A stretch of DNA of 64,000 nucleotides, taken from NCBI GenBank assembly GCA_016721735.1, contig JADKHM010000002.1, positions 186,001-250,000 on the forward strand, given 5' to 3'. The notes below the pieces were generated by a model. The model ran no database searches. It was not told the DNA's origin and saw nothing but the letters and a program-made list of their open reading frames with translations. Positions 36,702-45,730 of this stretch are shown in pieces. The position numbers were made by a program, and so were the translations under genes. Positions within the stretch are counted from its first letter, which is position 1, and every line of letters begins with the position of its first letter. The DNA comes from Flavobacterium sp. GTDB taxonomy: Bacteria > Bacteroidota > Bacteroidia > Flavobacteriales > Flavobacteriaceae.

Positions 36702-37388
36702 ATGGCCAATCCTTTAATCAAAATCACCGATATCAAACGCGATTTCCAACTCGGAAATGAAACTGTTTATGTCCTCAAAGGCATCAATTTAGAAATCAAC
36801 AAAGGAGAATATGTTGCGCTAATGGGACCTTCCGGCTCCGGAAAATCAACGTTGATGAATATACTCGGATGCCTCGATACACCAACGTCTGGCACTTATA
36901 TCCTCAACGAAAAAGACGTCAGCAAAATGCACGACGACGAATTGGCTGAAATCAGAAACAAAGAAATTGGTTTCGTTTTCCAAACTTTCAATTTGCTTCC
37001 TAGAACTTCCGCTTTAGAAAATGTAGCACTTCCGATGGTCTACGCGGGTTACTCAAAAGCAGATCGAAAAATTCGCGCGACTGAAGTGCTAACGCAGGTT
37101 AACCTCGCCGATCGAATGGATCATCAACCGAATCAATTATCTGGTGGACAACGCCAACGGGTTGCTATTGCACGAGCAATGGTCAACAAACCTTCTATTA
37201 TTTTGGCCGACGAACCTACAGGAAATCTCGATAGTAAAACCTCTGAAGAAATCATGAAATTGTTTGGTGATATTCACAAAAACGGAAACACTGTGATTTT
37301 GGTTACCCACGAGGAGGAAATCGCTGCCTATGCCAAACGTGTCATTCGATTGCGAGACGGCATGGTAGAAAGCGATACATCAAAGTAA
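36702..37388 (+). CDS. ABC transporter ATP-binding protein, LolD/MacB type
   Basis: 228 residues: one ABC ATPase domain with Walker A GPSGSGKST, Q-loop FVFQTFNLLPR, signature LSGGQRQRVAIARA, Walker B IILADEPTGNLDS and H-loop VTHEEEIA. Sequence and length match the MacB/LolD/FtsE-like class that works with FtsX-like permeases in lipoprotein release or mechanotransmission. No permease gene is adjacent, so the partner is encoded elsewhere. The 102-bp upstream gap has a short repeat (AATTCGTAATTTCT). Confidence 0.92.
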   Translation: MANPLIKITDIKRDFQLGNETVYVLKGINLEINKGEYVALMGPSGSGKSTLMNILGCLDTPTSGTYILNEKDVSKMHDDELAEIRNKEIGFVFQTFNLLPRTSALENVALPMVYAGYSKADRKIRATEVLTQVNLADRMDHQPNQLSGGQRQRVAIARAMVNKPSIILADEPTGNLDSKTSEEIMKLFGDIHKNGNTVILVTHEEEIAAYAKRVIRLRDGMVESDTSK

Positions 37389-37391
37389 TAT

Positions 37392-37477
37392 TTTTAGGAG
37401 CTGTTTCCTGCTGTTCACTCCCAATCTTTTGTTCTGAACACCAGAACAAAAGGATTTCCGCTGCCATCAGGGCTAGG
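37392..37477. repeat. Mosaic intergenic repeat, copy 6 (reverse)
   Basis: TTTAGGAGCTGTTTCCTGCTG at one end, CATCAGGGCTAG at the other, centre GTTCTGAACACCAGAAC identical in design to copy 4. It starts 4 bp after the ABC ATPase stop and its stem could serve as a terminator. Confidence 0.88.
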
Positions 37478-37584
37478 ACTCGACCGCAAGATTGACCAAT
37501 TCCAGACAATAAGTAAAAATCCAAAAGTCAAACAATCCATTTTTGTCATTACTATCATACCTTTGAAACCTATAAAATTTTCTG

Positions 37585-37962
37585 ATGAAAAAGATTTTTG
37601 TTTTGCTGTTTTTCTTAGGCAATATCGTCGTTGGATTGGCGCAAAATCAAATGCAACAAAACGCCATCAAGTCGTTTACGGAAAATTACAACAACAATGA
37701 CTTTGAAAAAATCTACGCTTCATTTTCAACAAGAATGAAAAATGCACGGACGAAAAAACAGTATTTAGATTTCTTTTCCAGAGTAAAAAAAGAACGCGGA
37801 TCATTGCGATCAACTGAATTGACTAACTATCAAGAAAACAATCAAAAATCTAAAGCACAGTATATTGGAAATTTTGACTATGGAACTGCCATCATTAAAA
37901 TTTCAATGAATGCACAAAATGAAATTATCGGCTTTTATATAGTAAAAGAAAATTTGCTGTAA
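37585..37962 (+). CDS. Secreted DUF3887-like protein
   Basis: 125 residues: signal peptide MKKIFVLLFFLGNIVVGLAQ, then about 105 residues with FTENYNNNDFEKIYASFS and FFSRVKKERGSL, the layout of DUF3887-type NTF2-like domains. These often occur fused to hydrolases; here the domain stands alone. A -7-like TACCTTTG lies at 37558-37565. Function unknown. Confidence 0.75.
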   Translation: MKKIFVLLFFLGNIVVGLAQNQMQQNAIKSFTENYNNNDFEKIYASFSTRMKNARTKKQYLDFFSRVKKERGSLRSTELTNYQENNQKSKAQYIGNFDYGTAIIKISMNAQNEIIGFYIVKENLL

Positions 37963-37976
37963 TTGCAATTCCTTTT

Positions 37977-38004
37977 TTGTGGTAATTTTCAATCGTTACC
38001 TTTA
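37977..38004 (+). promoter_or_regulatory. Promoter of the ATP-grasp gene
   Basis: TTG (37977-37979), 17-bp spacer, TACCTTTA (37997-38004), 24 bp before the ATG. Spacing fits the flavobacterial -33/-7 promoter. Confidence 0.65.
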
Positions 38005-38027
38005 TCCCTTCAATCTAAAAATTCCAA

Positions 38028-38888
38028 ATGAAAATCGGTTTACTTACTTGCCAACGCCTACCCGACTTAACGCCAGCCGATCAATTGTTGATTCCGGAAT
38101 TAGCGAAACACAACATTGCTGCTGAAGCGGTGATTTGGGATCATCCAGACGTCATTTGGACCGACTTCGATTATCTCATTTTTAGAAACACTTGGGATTA
38201 TTACGAAAAGGAATTTCAATTTAATTTGTGGTTATCGACAATCAAAAAACTCGGAATCAAAACGTTGAATTCAATAGATATTATCGAGCAAAACAAACAC
38301 AAATTCTATTTGCGGGAGTTGCAAAACCAAAACATCACGATTATTCCAACAGTTTTTATTGAAAAAACAAAGCATCTTCATCTTGCTGATATCATTCCAT
38401 CACATTGGAAAAAAGCCGTGATTAAACCTGCTTTTTCCGCTGGTTCGTATCTCACAGAAGTTTTTGAGGTAGCTAACATGGAAGAAATCAACCAAAAATA
38501 CCAAACCATTGCGTCTGAAAAAGATTTACTGTTACAAGAATTCAAACCTGAAATTGAAACCGAGGGCGAAACGTCTTTGATTTTTTTTAACAAAAAATTC
38601 TCCCACGCCATCAACAAAAAACCGAAGTCTGGCGATTTTCGAATTCAAGTGCAGTTTGGCGGAATATATGCCGCTGTGCGTCCAAGTGCCGAAGTCATCC
38701 AACAAGCGCAATCCATCGTCAATACATTTCCAAACGATCTTTTGTATGCTCGTGTCGACGGAATCATCATCAACAACAAAATCCAATTGATGGAAGTTGA
38801 ATGCATCGAGCCGGATTTGTATTTCAATTATAGCGAAGGCTCATTGCAACGATTTGTCAAATCTATTTTGGAATTAATCTACAAATAA
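38028..38888 (+). CDS. ATP-grasp enzyme, RimK/glutathione synthetase-like
   Basis: 286 residues. The N-terminal pre-ATP-grasp domain (MKIGLLTCQRLPDLTPADQL, WTDFDYLIFRNTWDYYEK) is followed by the ATP-grasp domain with KKAVIKPAFSAGSYL, LLQEFKPEIETEGETSLIFF and the metal-binding ARVDGIIIN ... LMEVECIEPDLYFNY. It would ligate a carboxylate to an amine using ATP; the substrates cannot be predicted. The family is common in Bacteroidota. Next gene downstream is the adenosyltransferase, 43 bp away with a short repeat between. Confidence 0.85.
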   Translation: MKIGLLTCQRLPDLTPADQLLIPELAKHNIAAEAVIWDHPDVIWTDFDYLIFRNTWDYYEKEFQFNLWLSTIKKLGIKTLNSIDIIEQNKHKFYLRELQNQNITIIPTVFIEKTKHLHLADIIPSHWKKAVIKPAFSAGSYLTEVFEVANMEEINQKYQTIASEKDLLLQEFKPEIETEGETSLIFFNKKFSHAINKKPKSGDFRIQVQFGGIYAAVRPSAEVIQQAQSIVNTFPNDLLYARVDGIIINNKIQLMEVECIEPDLYFNYSEGSLQRFVKSILELIYK

Positions 38889-38926
38889 AACTCAGTACCT
38901 TAGCAACTCTAAACTCAGCAACTCAG
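38887..38926. repeat. CTCAGCAACTCAG short repeat upstream of the adenosyltransferase
   Basis: Degenerate 8-bp units (AACTCAGTACCTTAGCAACTC) of the same type that flank mosaic copies 3, 4 and 9, here in one orientation only and 5 bp from the start codon. Confidence 0.75.
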
Positions 38927-38931
38927 AAAAA

Positions 38932-39501
38932 ATGAAAGTATATACAAAAACAGGTGACTCCGGAACGACGGCTCTTTTTGGTGGCACGCGCGTTCCAAAA
39001 GATCACATTCGAATTGACAGTTACGGAACCGTTGATGAATTAAATTCCTATATCGGATTGCTTCGCGACCAAGAAATGAATTCGCATTACAAAGACATTT
39101 TGATTGAAATACAAGATCGTCTTTTTACTGTTGGCGCCATTTTGGCCACACCTCCCGAAAAGGAAGTGATGAAAAATGGTGAACTTCGTTTGCAAAATCT
39201 CGGAATTGTCGAAAGCGATATCGAACTTTTAGAAAACGAAATTGATGCGATGGAAGATAGTTTGCCTCAAATGACACATTTCGTTTTGCCTGGCGGTCAC
39301 ACAACCGTGTCATATTGTCATATTGCGCGTTGCGTTTGCAGACGGGCCGAGCGTTTGGCGGTGCATTTAGATCATATCGAACCTGTTGCGCCCATCGCTA
39401 TTAAATACCTTAACCGACTTTCTGACTACCTTTTTGTGCTGGCACGGAAGTTGACTTCCGACCTACAAGCGGATGAAGTAAAATGGATTCCACGGAAATA
39501 A
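38932..39501 (+). CDS. Corrinoid ATP:cob(I)alamin adenosyltransferase, PduO type
   Basis: 189 residues. It makes adenosylcobalamin from ATP and cob(I)alamin. The ATP-binding N-terminus is KVYTKTGDSGTTALFGGTRV, the helical bundle has RIDSYGTVDELNSYIG, and the signature RCVCRRAERLAVHL and YLNRLSDYLFVLAR follow. Adenosylcobalamin is the cofactor of methylmalonyl-CoA mutase, which links this gene with the carboxylase operon at 9696-13295 and MeaB at 48287. Confidence 0.94.
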   Translation: MKVYTKTGDSGTTALFGGTRVPKDHIRIDSYGTVDELNSYIGLLRDQEMNSHYKDILIEIQDRLFTVGAILATPPEKEVMKNGELRLQNLGIVESDIELLENEIDAMEDSLPQMTHFVLPGGHTTVSYCHIARCVCRRAERLAVHLDHIEPVAPIAIKYLNRLSDYLFVLARKLTSDLQADEVKWIPRK

Positions 39502-39504
39502 AAT

Positions 39505-39607
39505 TTCAGCAAATTCCAATTTTGAAATTCCAAAATCCAATAATTAAGCCCATTTAGAAAAATGAGTTTTTGGAATTTAAAATTTGCTTTTTTGGAATTT
39601 TAGATTG
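39505..39607. repeat. Inverted repeat of TTTGGAATTT units
   Basis: Left arm AAATTCCAATTTTGAAATTCC (39515 onward) and right arm GGAATTTAAAATTTGC ... TTTTTTGGAATTT (39576-39601) are imperfect inverted copies around GCCCATTTAG. It follows the adenosyltransferase stop and may serve as its terminator. Confidence 0.7.
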
Positions 39608-39644
39608 ACGTTCTTAACTTTATTTAAAATAAATCAATTTTTAC

Positions 39645-39674
39645 TTGACTTTTTCAGTAAAAAAATTATTTTTG
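39645..39674 (+). promoter_or_regulatory. Promoter of the DUF2795 gene
   Basis: TTG (39645-39647), 19-bp spacer, TATTTTTG (39667-39674). This is the best match to the flavobacterial TTG/TAnnTTTG promoter in the window, 24 bp before the start. Confidence 0.8.
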
Positions 39675-39698
39675 CACAAACTATAAAATCGAAAGAAG

Positions 39699-39920
39699 AT
39701 GTATTGGACATTAGAATTAGCATCGTATTTAAGTGATGCACCGTGGCCAGCAACCAAAGATGAATTAATTGACTATGCTATTAGAGCTGGTGCGCCGCTA
39801 GAAGTTGTAGAAAACCTACAATCTATAGAGGACGAAGGCGAGATATACGAATCGATGGAAGAAATTTGGCCTGATTATCCAACCGACGAAGACTATCTTT
39901 GGAACGAGGATGAGTATTAA
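39699..39920 (+). CDS. DUF2795 family small acidic protein
   Basis: 73 residues. ATKDELIDYAIRAGAPLEVVENLQS fits the DUF2795 helix-turn-helix-like fold; the C-terminus is very acidic (PDYPTDEDYLWNEDEY). Such proteins are well conserved in flavobacteria and lie just upstream of secA. Function unknown. It has its own promoter and terminator. Confidence 0.85.
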   Translation: MYWTLELASYLSDAPWPATKDELIDYAIRAGAPLEVVENLQSIEDEGEIYESMEEIWPDYPTDEDYLWNEDEY

Positions 39921-39940
39921 AAAAATAATAAAACCTTTGA

Positions 39941-39967
39941 AAAGTCTCACTTGAGGCTTTTTTTTTG
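39941..39967 (+). terminator. Terminator of the DUF2795 gene
   Basis: Stem AAGTCTCA / TGAGGCTT (one G-T pair) with a 2-nt loop, then nine T. It overlaps the secA promoter. Confidence 0.82.
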
Positions 39968-39977
39968 TTTAAATTTG
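39951..39977 (+). promoter_or_regulatory. Promoter of secA inside the upstream terminator
   Basis: TTG (39951-39953) within the terminator stem, 16-bp spacer over the T-run, TAAATTTG (39970-39977), 34 bp before the ATG. Confidence 0.6.
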
Positions 39978-40011
39978 CGCACTTTATAAATACCTTTTTA
40001 TACACCCAATT

Positions 40012-43000
40012 ATGAGTTTCATTAACGATATATTAAAAATATTTGTTGGAGATAAATCCAAAAAAGATGTTGGCGCTTTACAAGGTACCATTACCAAAAT
40101 AAAAGCCATTGAAGCCTCTTTGACGAATTTGTCACATGACGAACTAAGAGCAAAAACGGCTGAGTTTAAAGAAAAAATTAAACAGGCCCGCTCTGAAAAA
40201 GACAGCAAGATTGCTGCCTTAATGCAAGAAGCAGAAACAGTAGTTGACATCGATAAAAGAGAAGACATCTACGCTGCCATCGATGCTCTAGAAAAAGAAG
40301 CCTACGAAATTTCTGAAAAAACACTCAACGAAATTCTTCCGGAAGCTTTTGCAGTAGTCAAAGAAACTGCTAAAAGATTTAAAGAAAATACGCAATTAAC
40401 GGTAACTGCAACCCCAAAAGATCGCGAATTGTCAGCGACCAAATCATATATCAATATTGTTGGAGACACCGCCGTTTGGGCCAATTCCTGGAACGCAGCC
40501 GGAAAGGAAATCACTTGGGATATGATTCACTACGACGTTCAGTTGATTGGTGGAATGGTACTTCACAGTGGAAAAATTGCAGAGATGCAAACAGGGGAAG
40601 GAAAAACTTTAGTAGCCACTTTGCCGCTTTACCTCAATGCTTTAACTGGAAACGGCGTGCACTTGGTAACAGTAAACGACTACTTAGCCAAACGTGATAG
40701 CACCTGGAAAGCGCCCTTGTTCGAGTTTCACGGATTGACTGTTGAATGTATAGACAACTACCAACCCAACACCGCAGAACGTAAAAAAGCTTATGATGCC
40801 GATATCACTTACGGAACCAACAATGAATTTGGTTTCGATTATTTGAGAGACAACATGGCACATTCTCCAGAAGATTTAGTGCAACGTAAACATAATTACG
40901 CCATCGTCGATGAGGTCGATTCGGTTTTGATTGATGATGCTAGAACACCTTTAATTATCTCTGGACCAGTTCCCCAAGGCGATCGTCATGAGTTTAATGA
41001 ACTGAAACCAAAAATCGAAAACTTGGTGCAATTGCAACGACAATTATCAAACGGTTTTCTAACCGAAGCGAAACGTTTGGTGAAGGAAGGCAACATGAAA
41101 GACGGTGGATTCAACCTCTTGAGAGCCTTCAGAAGTTTGCCTAAAAACAAAGCATTGATCAAATTCTTGAGTGAAGAAGGTATCAAACAATTACTTCAAA
41201 AAACGGAGAATCAATACATGCAGGACAACAATCGCGATATGCATAAGATTGATGAAGCCCTGTATTTTGTGATCGAAGAAAAAAACAATCAAGTAGAATT
41301 AACAGACAACGGAATAAAATTTTTGTCGTCTGATACCGATGAAAATTTCTTTTTACTTCCAGATATCGGAACTGAAATCGCTCGCATCGAAAAAATGGGG
41401 TTTGAAAAAGACAAAGAAGCGGAAGAAAAAGAAAAATTATTCCAAGATTTCTCCATCAAAAGCGAACGTATTCATACGCTAACGCAATTACTAAAAGCTT
41501 ATTCCCTTTTTGAAAAAGATGTTGAATACGTGATCATGGACAACAAGATTCTAATCGTCGATGAACAAACCGGTCGTATCATGGATGGCCGTCGTTATTC
41601 AGACGGATTACACCAAGCGATTGAAGCGAAAGAAAACGTAAAAATTGAAGCAGCAACGCAAACTTTCGCTACTGTTACACTTCAAAATTACTTCAGAATG
41701 TACAGCAAATTGGCAGGTATGACTGGAACAGCGGTGACGGAAGCGGGTGAACTTTGGGAGATCTACAAATTGGATGTCGTGGAAATTCCGACGAATCGTC
41801 CGATGGCGCGTAAAGACAAAGAAGATTTGATTTATAAAACTACTCGTGAGAAATTCAACGCCGTTATTGAAGATGTGACGGAATTATCAAAAGCAGGCCG
41901 ACCAGTTTTGATTGGTACAACTTCAGTCGAGATTTCAGAATTATTGAGTCGAATGTTGAAAATGCGTAACATTCAACACAACGTTTTGAATGCAAAAATG
42001 CACAAACAAGAAGCGCAAATCGTCGAGGAAGCTGGAAAACCTGGCGTAGTAACCATTGCTACGAATATGGCTGGTCGTGGAACCGATATCAAATTATCAG
42101 CAGAAGTTAAAGAAGCTGGTGGTTTGGCGATTGTAGGAACCGAACGTCACGATTCTCGTCGTGTTGACAGACAGTTGCGCGGACGTGCTGGTCGTCAAGG
42201 AGACGTTGGTAGCTCACAATTTTACGTGTCACTAGAAGACAACCTCATGCGTTTGTTTGGCTCGGAAAGAGTAGCAAAAGTAATGGATAGAATGGGATTG
42301 AAAGAAGGTGAAGTGATTCAACATTCGATGATGACCAAATCGATAGAACGTGCGCAGAAAAAAGTAGAAGAGAACAATTTCGGTGTTCGTAAACGTTTGT
42401 TAGAATACGATGATGTAATGAATGCGCAACGTGAAGTAGTATACAAACGCCGACGTCATGCCTTGCACGGAGAGCGATTGAAAGTAGATATCGCGAATAT
42501 GATGTACGACACCAGTGAAGTCATTGTAGCCTCCAACAAAGCCACCAATGATTTCAAGAATTTTGAATTCGAATTGATCCGATATTTTTCGATTACCTCT
42601 CCAGTTTCAGAAAATGAATTCGAAAGATCAAGTGAAATGGAATTGGCTGGAAAAGTATACAAAGCGGCCTTAGAATTCTACACGGAGAAAACCGACAGAT
42701 CCGCTCGCGAGGCATTGCCAATCATCAAGAATGTTTATGAAGACCAAAACAATCAATTCGAACGTATTGTAGTTCCTTTTACAGATGGAATCAAAACCTT
42801 GAATGTGGTTACAGATTTGAAAAAAGCCTACGAAACACAAGGCAGACAATTGGTTGCCGATTTCGAAAAGAACATCACTTTAGCGATTGTTGACGAAGCG
42901 TGGAAAAAACACTTACGCAAAATGGACGAGCTGAAACAATCGGTTCAGTTGGCGGTACACGAGCAAAAAGATCCATTGCTCATCTACAAATTCGAAGCGT

Positions 43001-43365
43001 ATAACTTATTTAGCTCGATGTTGAATGGCGTGAATAAAGAAGTGATTTCGTTCTTATTTAAAGGTGATTTACCACAACAAAATGCGCCTGCTATTCAAGA
43101 AGCGCGTCAAGTAAAGGTAAAAGAGAACTACAAAACGAGCAAAGATGAAATTCCAAATAGTGATTCATTAGCGGCAGAAAACCGTGAGGCAGGACAGACG
43201 CAACAACGTCAAGTTACGGAAACGATCGTACGTGAAATGCCAAAGATTAACCGAAATGATACAGTGACCATCAAACATATCATGAGTGGCAAGACAGACA
43301 CCATGAAATACAAAAAAGCCGAAAGCATGATCAACTCAGGAGAATGGGTGATCGTGAATGAATAA
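40012..43365 (+). CDS. secA: Preprotein translocase ATPase SecA, long Bacteroidota form
   Basis: 1117 residues against about 900 in E. coli. It drives post-translational export through SecYEG and is needed by every T9SS cargo protein. Walker A MQTGEGKT, DEAD-like IVDEVDSVLIDDARTPLIIS, ATNMAGRGTDIKL and QLRGRAGRQGD are intact. Extra length lies in two places: the stretch after PLIISGPVPQGD is about 90 residues longer than in E. coli SecA, with charged residues (DKEAEEKEKLFQDF), and a long N-terminal helical region. The C-terminus ends KAESMINSGEWVIVNE and has no CxCx8CH zinc motif for SecB binding. A clear terminator follows. Confidence 0.97.
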   Translation: MSFINDILKIFVGDKSKKDVGALQGTITKIKAIEASLTNLSHDELRAKTAEFKEKIKQARSEKDSKIAALMQEAETVVDIDKREDIYAAIDALEKEAYEISEKTLNEILPEAFAVVKETAKRFKENTQLTVTATPKDRELSATKSYINIVGDTAVWANSWNAAGKEITWDMIHYDVQLIGGMVLHSGKIAEMQTGEGKTLVATLPLYLNALTGNGVHLVTVNDYLAKRDSTWKAPLFEFHGLTVECIDNYQPNTAERKKAYDADITYGTNNEFGFDYLRDNMAHSPEDLVQRKHNYAIVDEVDSVLIDDARTPLIISGPVPQGDRHEFNELKPKIENLVQLQRQLSNGFLTEAKRLVKEGNMKDGGFNLLRAFRSLPKNKALIKFLSEEGIKQLLQKTENQYMQDNNRDMHKIDEALYFVIEEKNNQVELTDNGIKFLSSDTDENFFLLPDIGTEIARIEKMGFEKDKEAEEKEKLFQDFSIKSERIHTLTQLLKAYSLFEKDVEYVIMDNKILIVDEQTGRIMDGRRYSDGLHQAIEAKENVKIEAATQTFATVTLQNYFRMYSKLAGMTGTAVTEAGELWEIYKLDVVEIPTNRPMARKDKEDLIYKTTREKFNAVIEDVTELSKAGRPVLIGTTSVEISELLSRMLKMRNIQHNVLNAKMHKQEAQIVEEAGKPGVVTIATNMAGRGTDIKLSAEVKEAGGLAIVGTERHDSRRVDRQLRGRAGRQGDVGSSQFYVSLEDNLMRLFGSERVAKVMDRMGLKEGEVIQHSMMTKSIERAQKKVEENNFGVRKRLLEYDDVMNAQREVVYKRRRHALHGERLKVDIANMMYDTSEVIVASNKATNDFKNFEFELIRYFSITSPVSENEFERSSEMELAGKVYKAALEFYTEKTDRSAREALPIIKNVYEDQNNQFERIVVPFTDGIKTLNVVTDLKKAYETQGRQLVADFEKNITLAIVDEAWKKHLRKMDELKQSVQLAVHEQKDPLLIYKFEAYNLFSSMLNGVNKEVISFLFKGDLPQQNAPAIQEARQVKVKENYKTSKDEIPNSDSLAAENREAGQTQQRQVTETIVREMPKINRNDTVTIKHIMSGKTDTMKYKKAESMINSGEWVIVNE

Positions 43366-43402
43366 AAAGTTGTCGGTTGACAATTGCTCAGCATTAAATA
43401 AT

Positions 43403-43437
43403 AATCCTCAATTGTGAATACAGTTGGGGATTTTTTA
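43403..43437 (+). terminator. Terminator of secA
   Basis: Stem AATCCTCAA / TTGGGGATT (two G-T pairs) with a 15-nt loop, followed by six T, about 40 bp after the stop. Confidence 0.82.
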
Positions 43438-43460
43438 TATTTGAAAAAAATACTACAGTC

Positions 43461-44042
43461 ATGAAATTTAAAATCTTCCCTATAGTCTTGATTCTTGTCT
43501 CTTGTTTTTCCTCCGCACAAACGATTGAGAATCTTAAAATAGCAACCAAAAAAATCTACGACGCCAATTACACCATGGATTTTGATGGTGTCGCGAACCT
43601 AACCTATCCGACCATCGTTGAACACTTCGGCAGAACAAAGTTTCTAGACAAATTAGACAACGACTACCAAAATGAAAAGTACCGCATGCGTATACAATTG
43701 GAAAAAATGGTTTTTCAATATGGCGAAATTCAAAAAATAGAGAACAAAACGTATTGTGTGATCACCTACAGAAATCCAGCTCGGTACTTTTATGAAACTA
43801 AATTAGATTCGAATACTTCCTTAATCGAAGCCAATTTCTTGCGAGAAAAAGACCAAACGAAAGACGTCACTTTTGAACCCAAACGCAATAGTTTTAACGT
43901 GCGTCGCATTTCAAAATTGATTGCTATTGCTGATGCGTCAACTGGAAATGAATGGAAATTCATCAACATGGATGATGTGGAGCAACGTTTACAATCTAAA
44001 AATATATTAGACGAAACTGTAAAAAAACAATTGGGACTTTGA
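43461..44042 (+). CDS. Secreted protein of unknown function
   Basis: 193 residues with a signal peptide (MKFKIFPIVLILVSCFSSAQ); the Cys near residue 15 is not in a convincing lipobox because the cleavage site SSAQ follows. The mature part contains DFDGVANLTYPTIVEHFG and NEWKFINMDDVEQRL, which suggests an NTF2-like or periplasmic fold, as in the gene at 37585. I do not recognise a named family. Confidence 0.65.
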   Translation: MKFKIFPIVLILVSCFSSAQTIENLKIATKKIYDANYTMDFDGVANLTYPTIVEHFGRTKFLDKLDNDYQNEKYRMRIQLEKMVFQYGEIQKIENKTYCVITYRNPARYFYETKLDSNTSLIEANFLREKDQTKDVTFEPKRNSFNVRRISKLIAIADASTGNEWKFINMDDVEQRLQSKNILDETVKKQLGL

Positions 44043-44043
44043 T

Positions 44044-44070
44044 TTGAAAGCCAAATTAAGTTTACCTTTA
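44044..44070 (+). promoter_or_regulatory. Promoter of the Lys-rich small gene
   Basis: TTG (44044-44046), 16-bp spacer, TACCTTTA (44063-44070), 31 bp before the ATG. Confidence 0.6.
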
Positions 44071-44101
44071 CTTAGATACATTTACCTAAACAAATAAAAC
44101 C

Positions 44102-44212
44102 ATGGCAAAAAGTCAAGACGCAAAGAAAACCGTAAAGAAAGAACCTTTGAAAACGGCTAAAGAGAAAAAAGCCGAAAAAAGAGATAAGAAAAATAGTCCA
44201 AAAAGAGATTAA
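44102..44212 (+). CDS. 36-residue lysine-rich protein
   Basis: A short ORF, MAKSQDAKKTVKKEPLKTAK to NSPKRD, with 15 Lys and no hydrophobic core. It is too short for usual ORF cutoffs but has a fitting promoter upstream and a terminator directly downstream. Proteins of this type recur in flavobacterial genomes as far as I recall. It is presumably disordered and may bind nucleic acid or ribosomes, but that is inferred only from its charge. Confidence 0.7.
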   Translation: MAKSQDAKKTVKKEPLKTAKEKKAEKRDKKNSPKRD

Positions 44213-44216
44213 AACA

Positions 44217-44253
44217 AAACCGCAAAAAACTTCGAGTTCTTTGCGGTTTTCTT
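44217..44253. terminator. Bidirectional terminator between convergent genes
   Basis: Stem AAACCGCAAA(AAACT) / (AGTT)CTTTGCGGTTT around TCG, with A-run and T-run on both sides. It serves the Lys-rich gene and the convergent oxidase gene. Confidence 0.85.
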
Positions 44254-44255
44254 TT

Positions 44256-45676
44256 TTATAGTGTATCTGGGAAAATCTTCCCTGGATTCAAAATACCATT
44301 CGGATCAAAAGTACTTTTGATTCCTTTCATCAATTGTAATTGTGTTTTGTTGAACGCAATATCCATATAATTTTTCTGAACGTAACCTATGCCGTGTTCT
44401 CCGGAAAGCGTTCCTTTTAGCGACACCGTCAGTTCAAAAATCTCCCGAATTCCTTTAGTCACTTCGGTGTTCCAAGCTTCATCAGACATGTCGCCTTTTA
44501 CAATATTAACGTGCAAATTTCCATCGCCAGCATGACCGTAGCAAACCGATTGGAATCCGTATTTGTTTCCAATAGTTTTGATTCCGTTTAGCAAAGCAGC
44601 CAACTCATAACGAGGAACTACCGTATCTTCTTCTTTATAAATAGAGTTTGATTTCACGGCCTCGCCTACCGATCGACGCATTTTCCAAAGTGCATTTTTT
44701 TGATCTTCGGTGTCTGCAAAAAGAATTTCATCAATTTGAAATTGTTCTACAACTCCCATAATTTTCTCAGCTTCTTGAAAAGAATGTCCGGGTAATTACC
44801 ATCCACTTCGATCAACAAATGCGCTTTTATTTCTGGACCAATCGGCACATTCAAACCGTCGATATAACGAATCGCCCAATCGATGGCGTCGCGTTCTAAA
44901 AACTCCAATGCACTCGGAACAATTCCCGCTCTAAAAATCGCGGACACCGCTTCACAAGCTTCATCCGCTTTAAAGAATGGCACCAACATCAAAATATTGT
45001 GGGTATTTTTCGGTAACAACTTCATCACAATTTTAGTAATGATTCCCAAAGTTCCTTCGCTGCCCACCATCAATTGGGTTAGGTTATAACCTGTAGAGTT
45101 TTTTAAAGTATTCGCTCCTGTCCAAATGATTTCTCCGTTGGCCAAGACTACTTCTAAATTTAAAACATAATCCTTCGTAACGCCATATTTCACGGCTCTC
45201 GCACCTCCAGCATTTTCAGCTACATTGCCGCCTATCCAGCAACTTCCTTGGCTACTTGGATCTGGTGGATAAAAAAGGCCTTTTTCGGCAACCGATTCAC
45301 GAAGCACTTGAGTGATTACGGCTGGTTCGACAGTAACTTGCAAATTTTGTTCATCGATGTGGATGATTTTATTGAAACGCTCCATCGACAAACCAATGCC
45401 TTCATAAATAGACAAAGCACCGCCACTCAAACCCGTTCTTGCACCGATCGCAGTTACTGGAATAAGTTCCTCGTTTGCCATTTTAAGAATGGCAGCGACT
45501 TCATCCGGAGTACTCGGTTTTACCACCACTCCAGGAGGAAAATTAAAATCTTCCGTTTCGTCGTGCCCATAATGTTTACGTGTTTCGAGATCGGTGAATA
45601 CAAAAGATTCGCCCACTATAGAGGACAGTTTTTCTAAGACTTGCGCGGTTATTTGTGAAGTTGTGATCATAATCAT
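44256..45676 (-). CDS. FAD-linked oxidase, GlcD-like, with a frameshift
   Basis: FAD-binding type 4 oxidoreductase of the glycolate/D-lactate dehydrogenase family. The N-terminal frame (45676-44747) has the FAD-binding PCMH domain: PGVVVKPSTPDEVAAILKMA, AIGARTGLSGGALS, PPDPSSQGSCWIGGNVAENAGGARAVKYG and GSEGTLGIITKI. The second frame (44759-44256) holds the C-terminal cap, CYGHAGDGNLHVNI and LSGEHGIGYVQK, ending NPGKIFPDTL. An A4 run (44778-44781; T4 on the coding strand) is one base short: restoring it gives DILFQEAEKIMGVVEQF and a single gene of about 474 residues. It oxidises a 2-hydroxy acid, probably glycolate or D-lactate. Sequencing error or recent loss are equally possible. Confidence 0.85.
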
Positions 45677-45730
45677 TCAATTGAGGCGTAAAATTAGTGT
45701 TTTGAAAATAGTTGACCAAATTAAAAAGAG

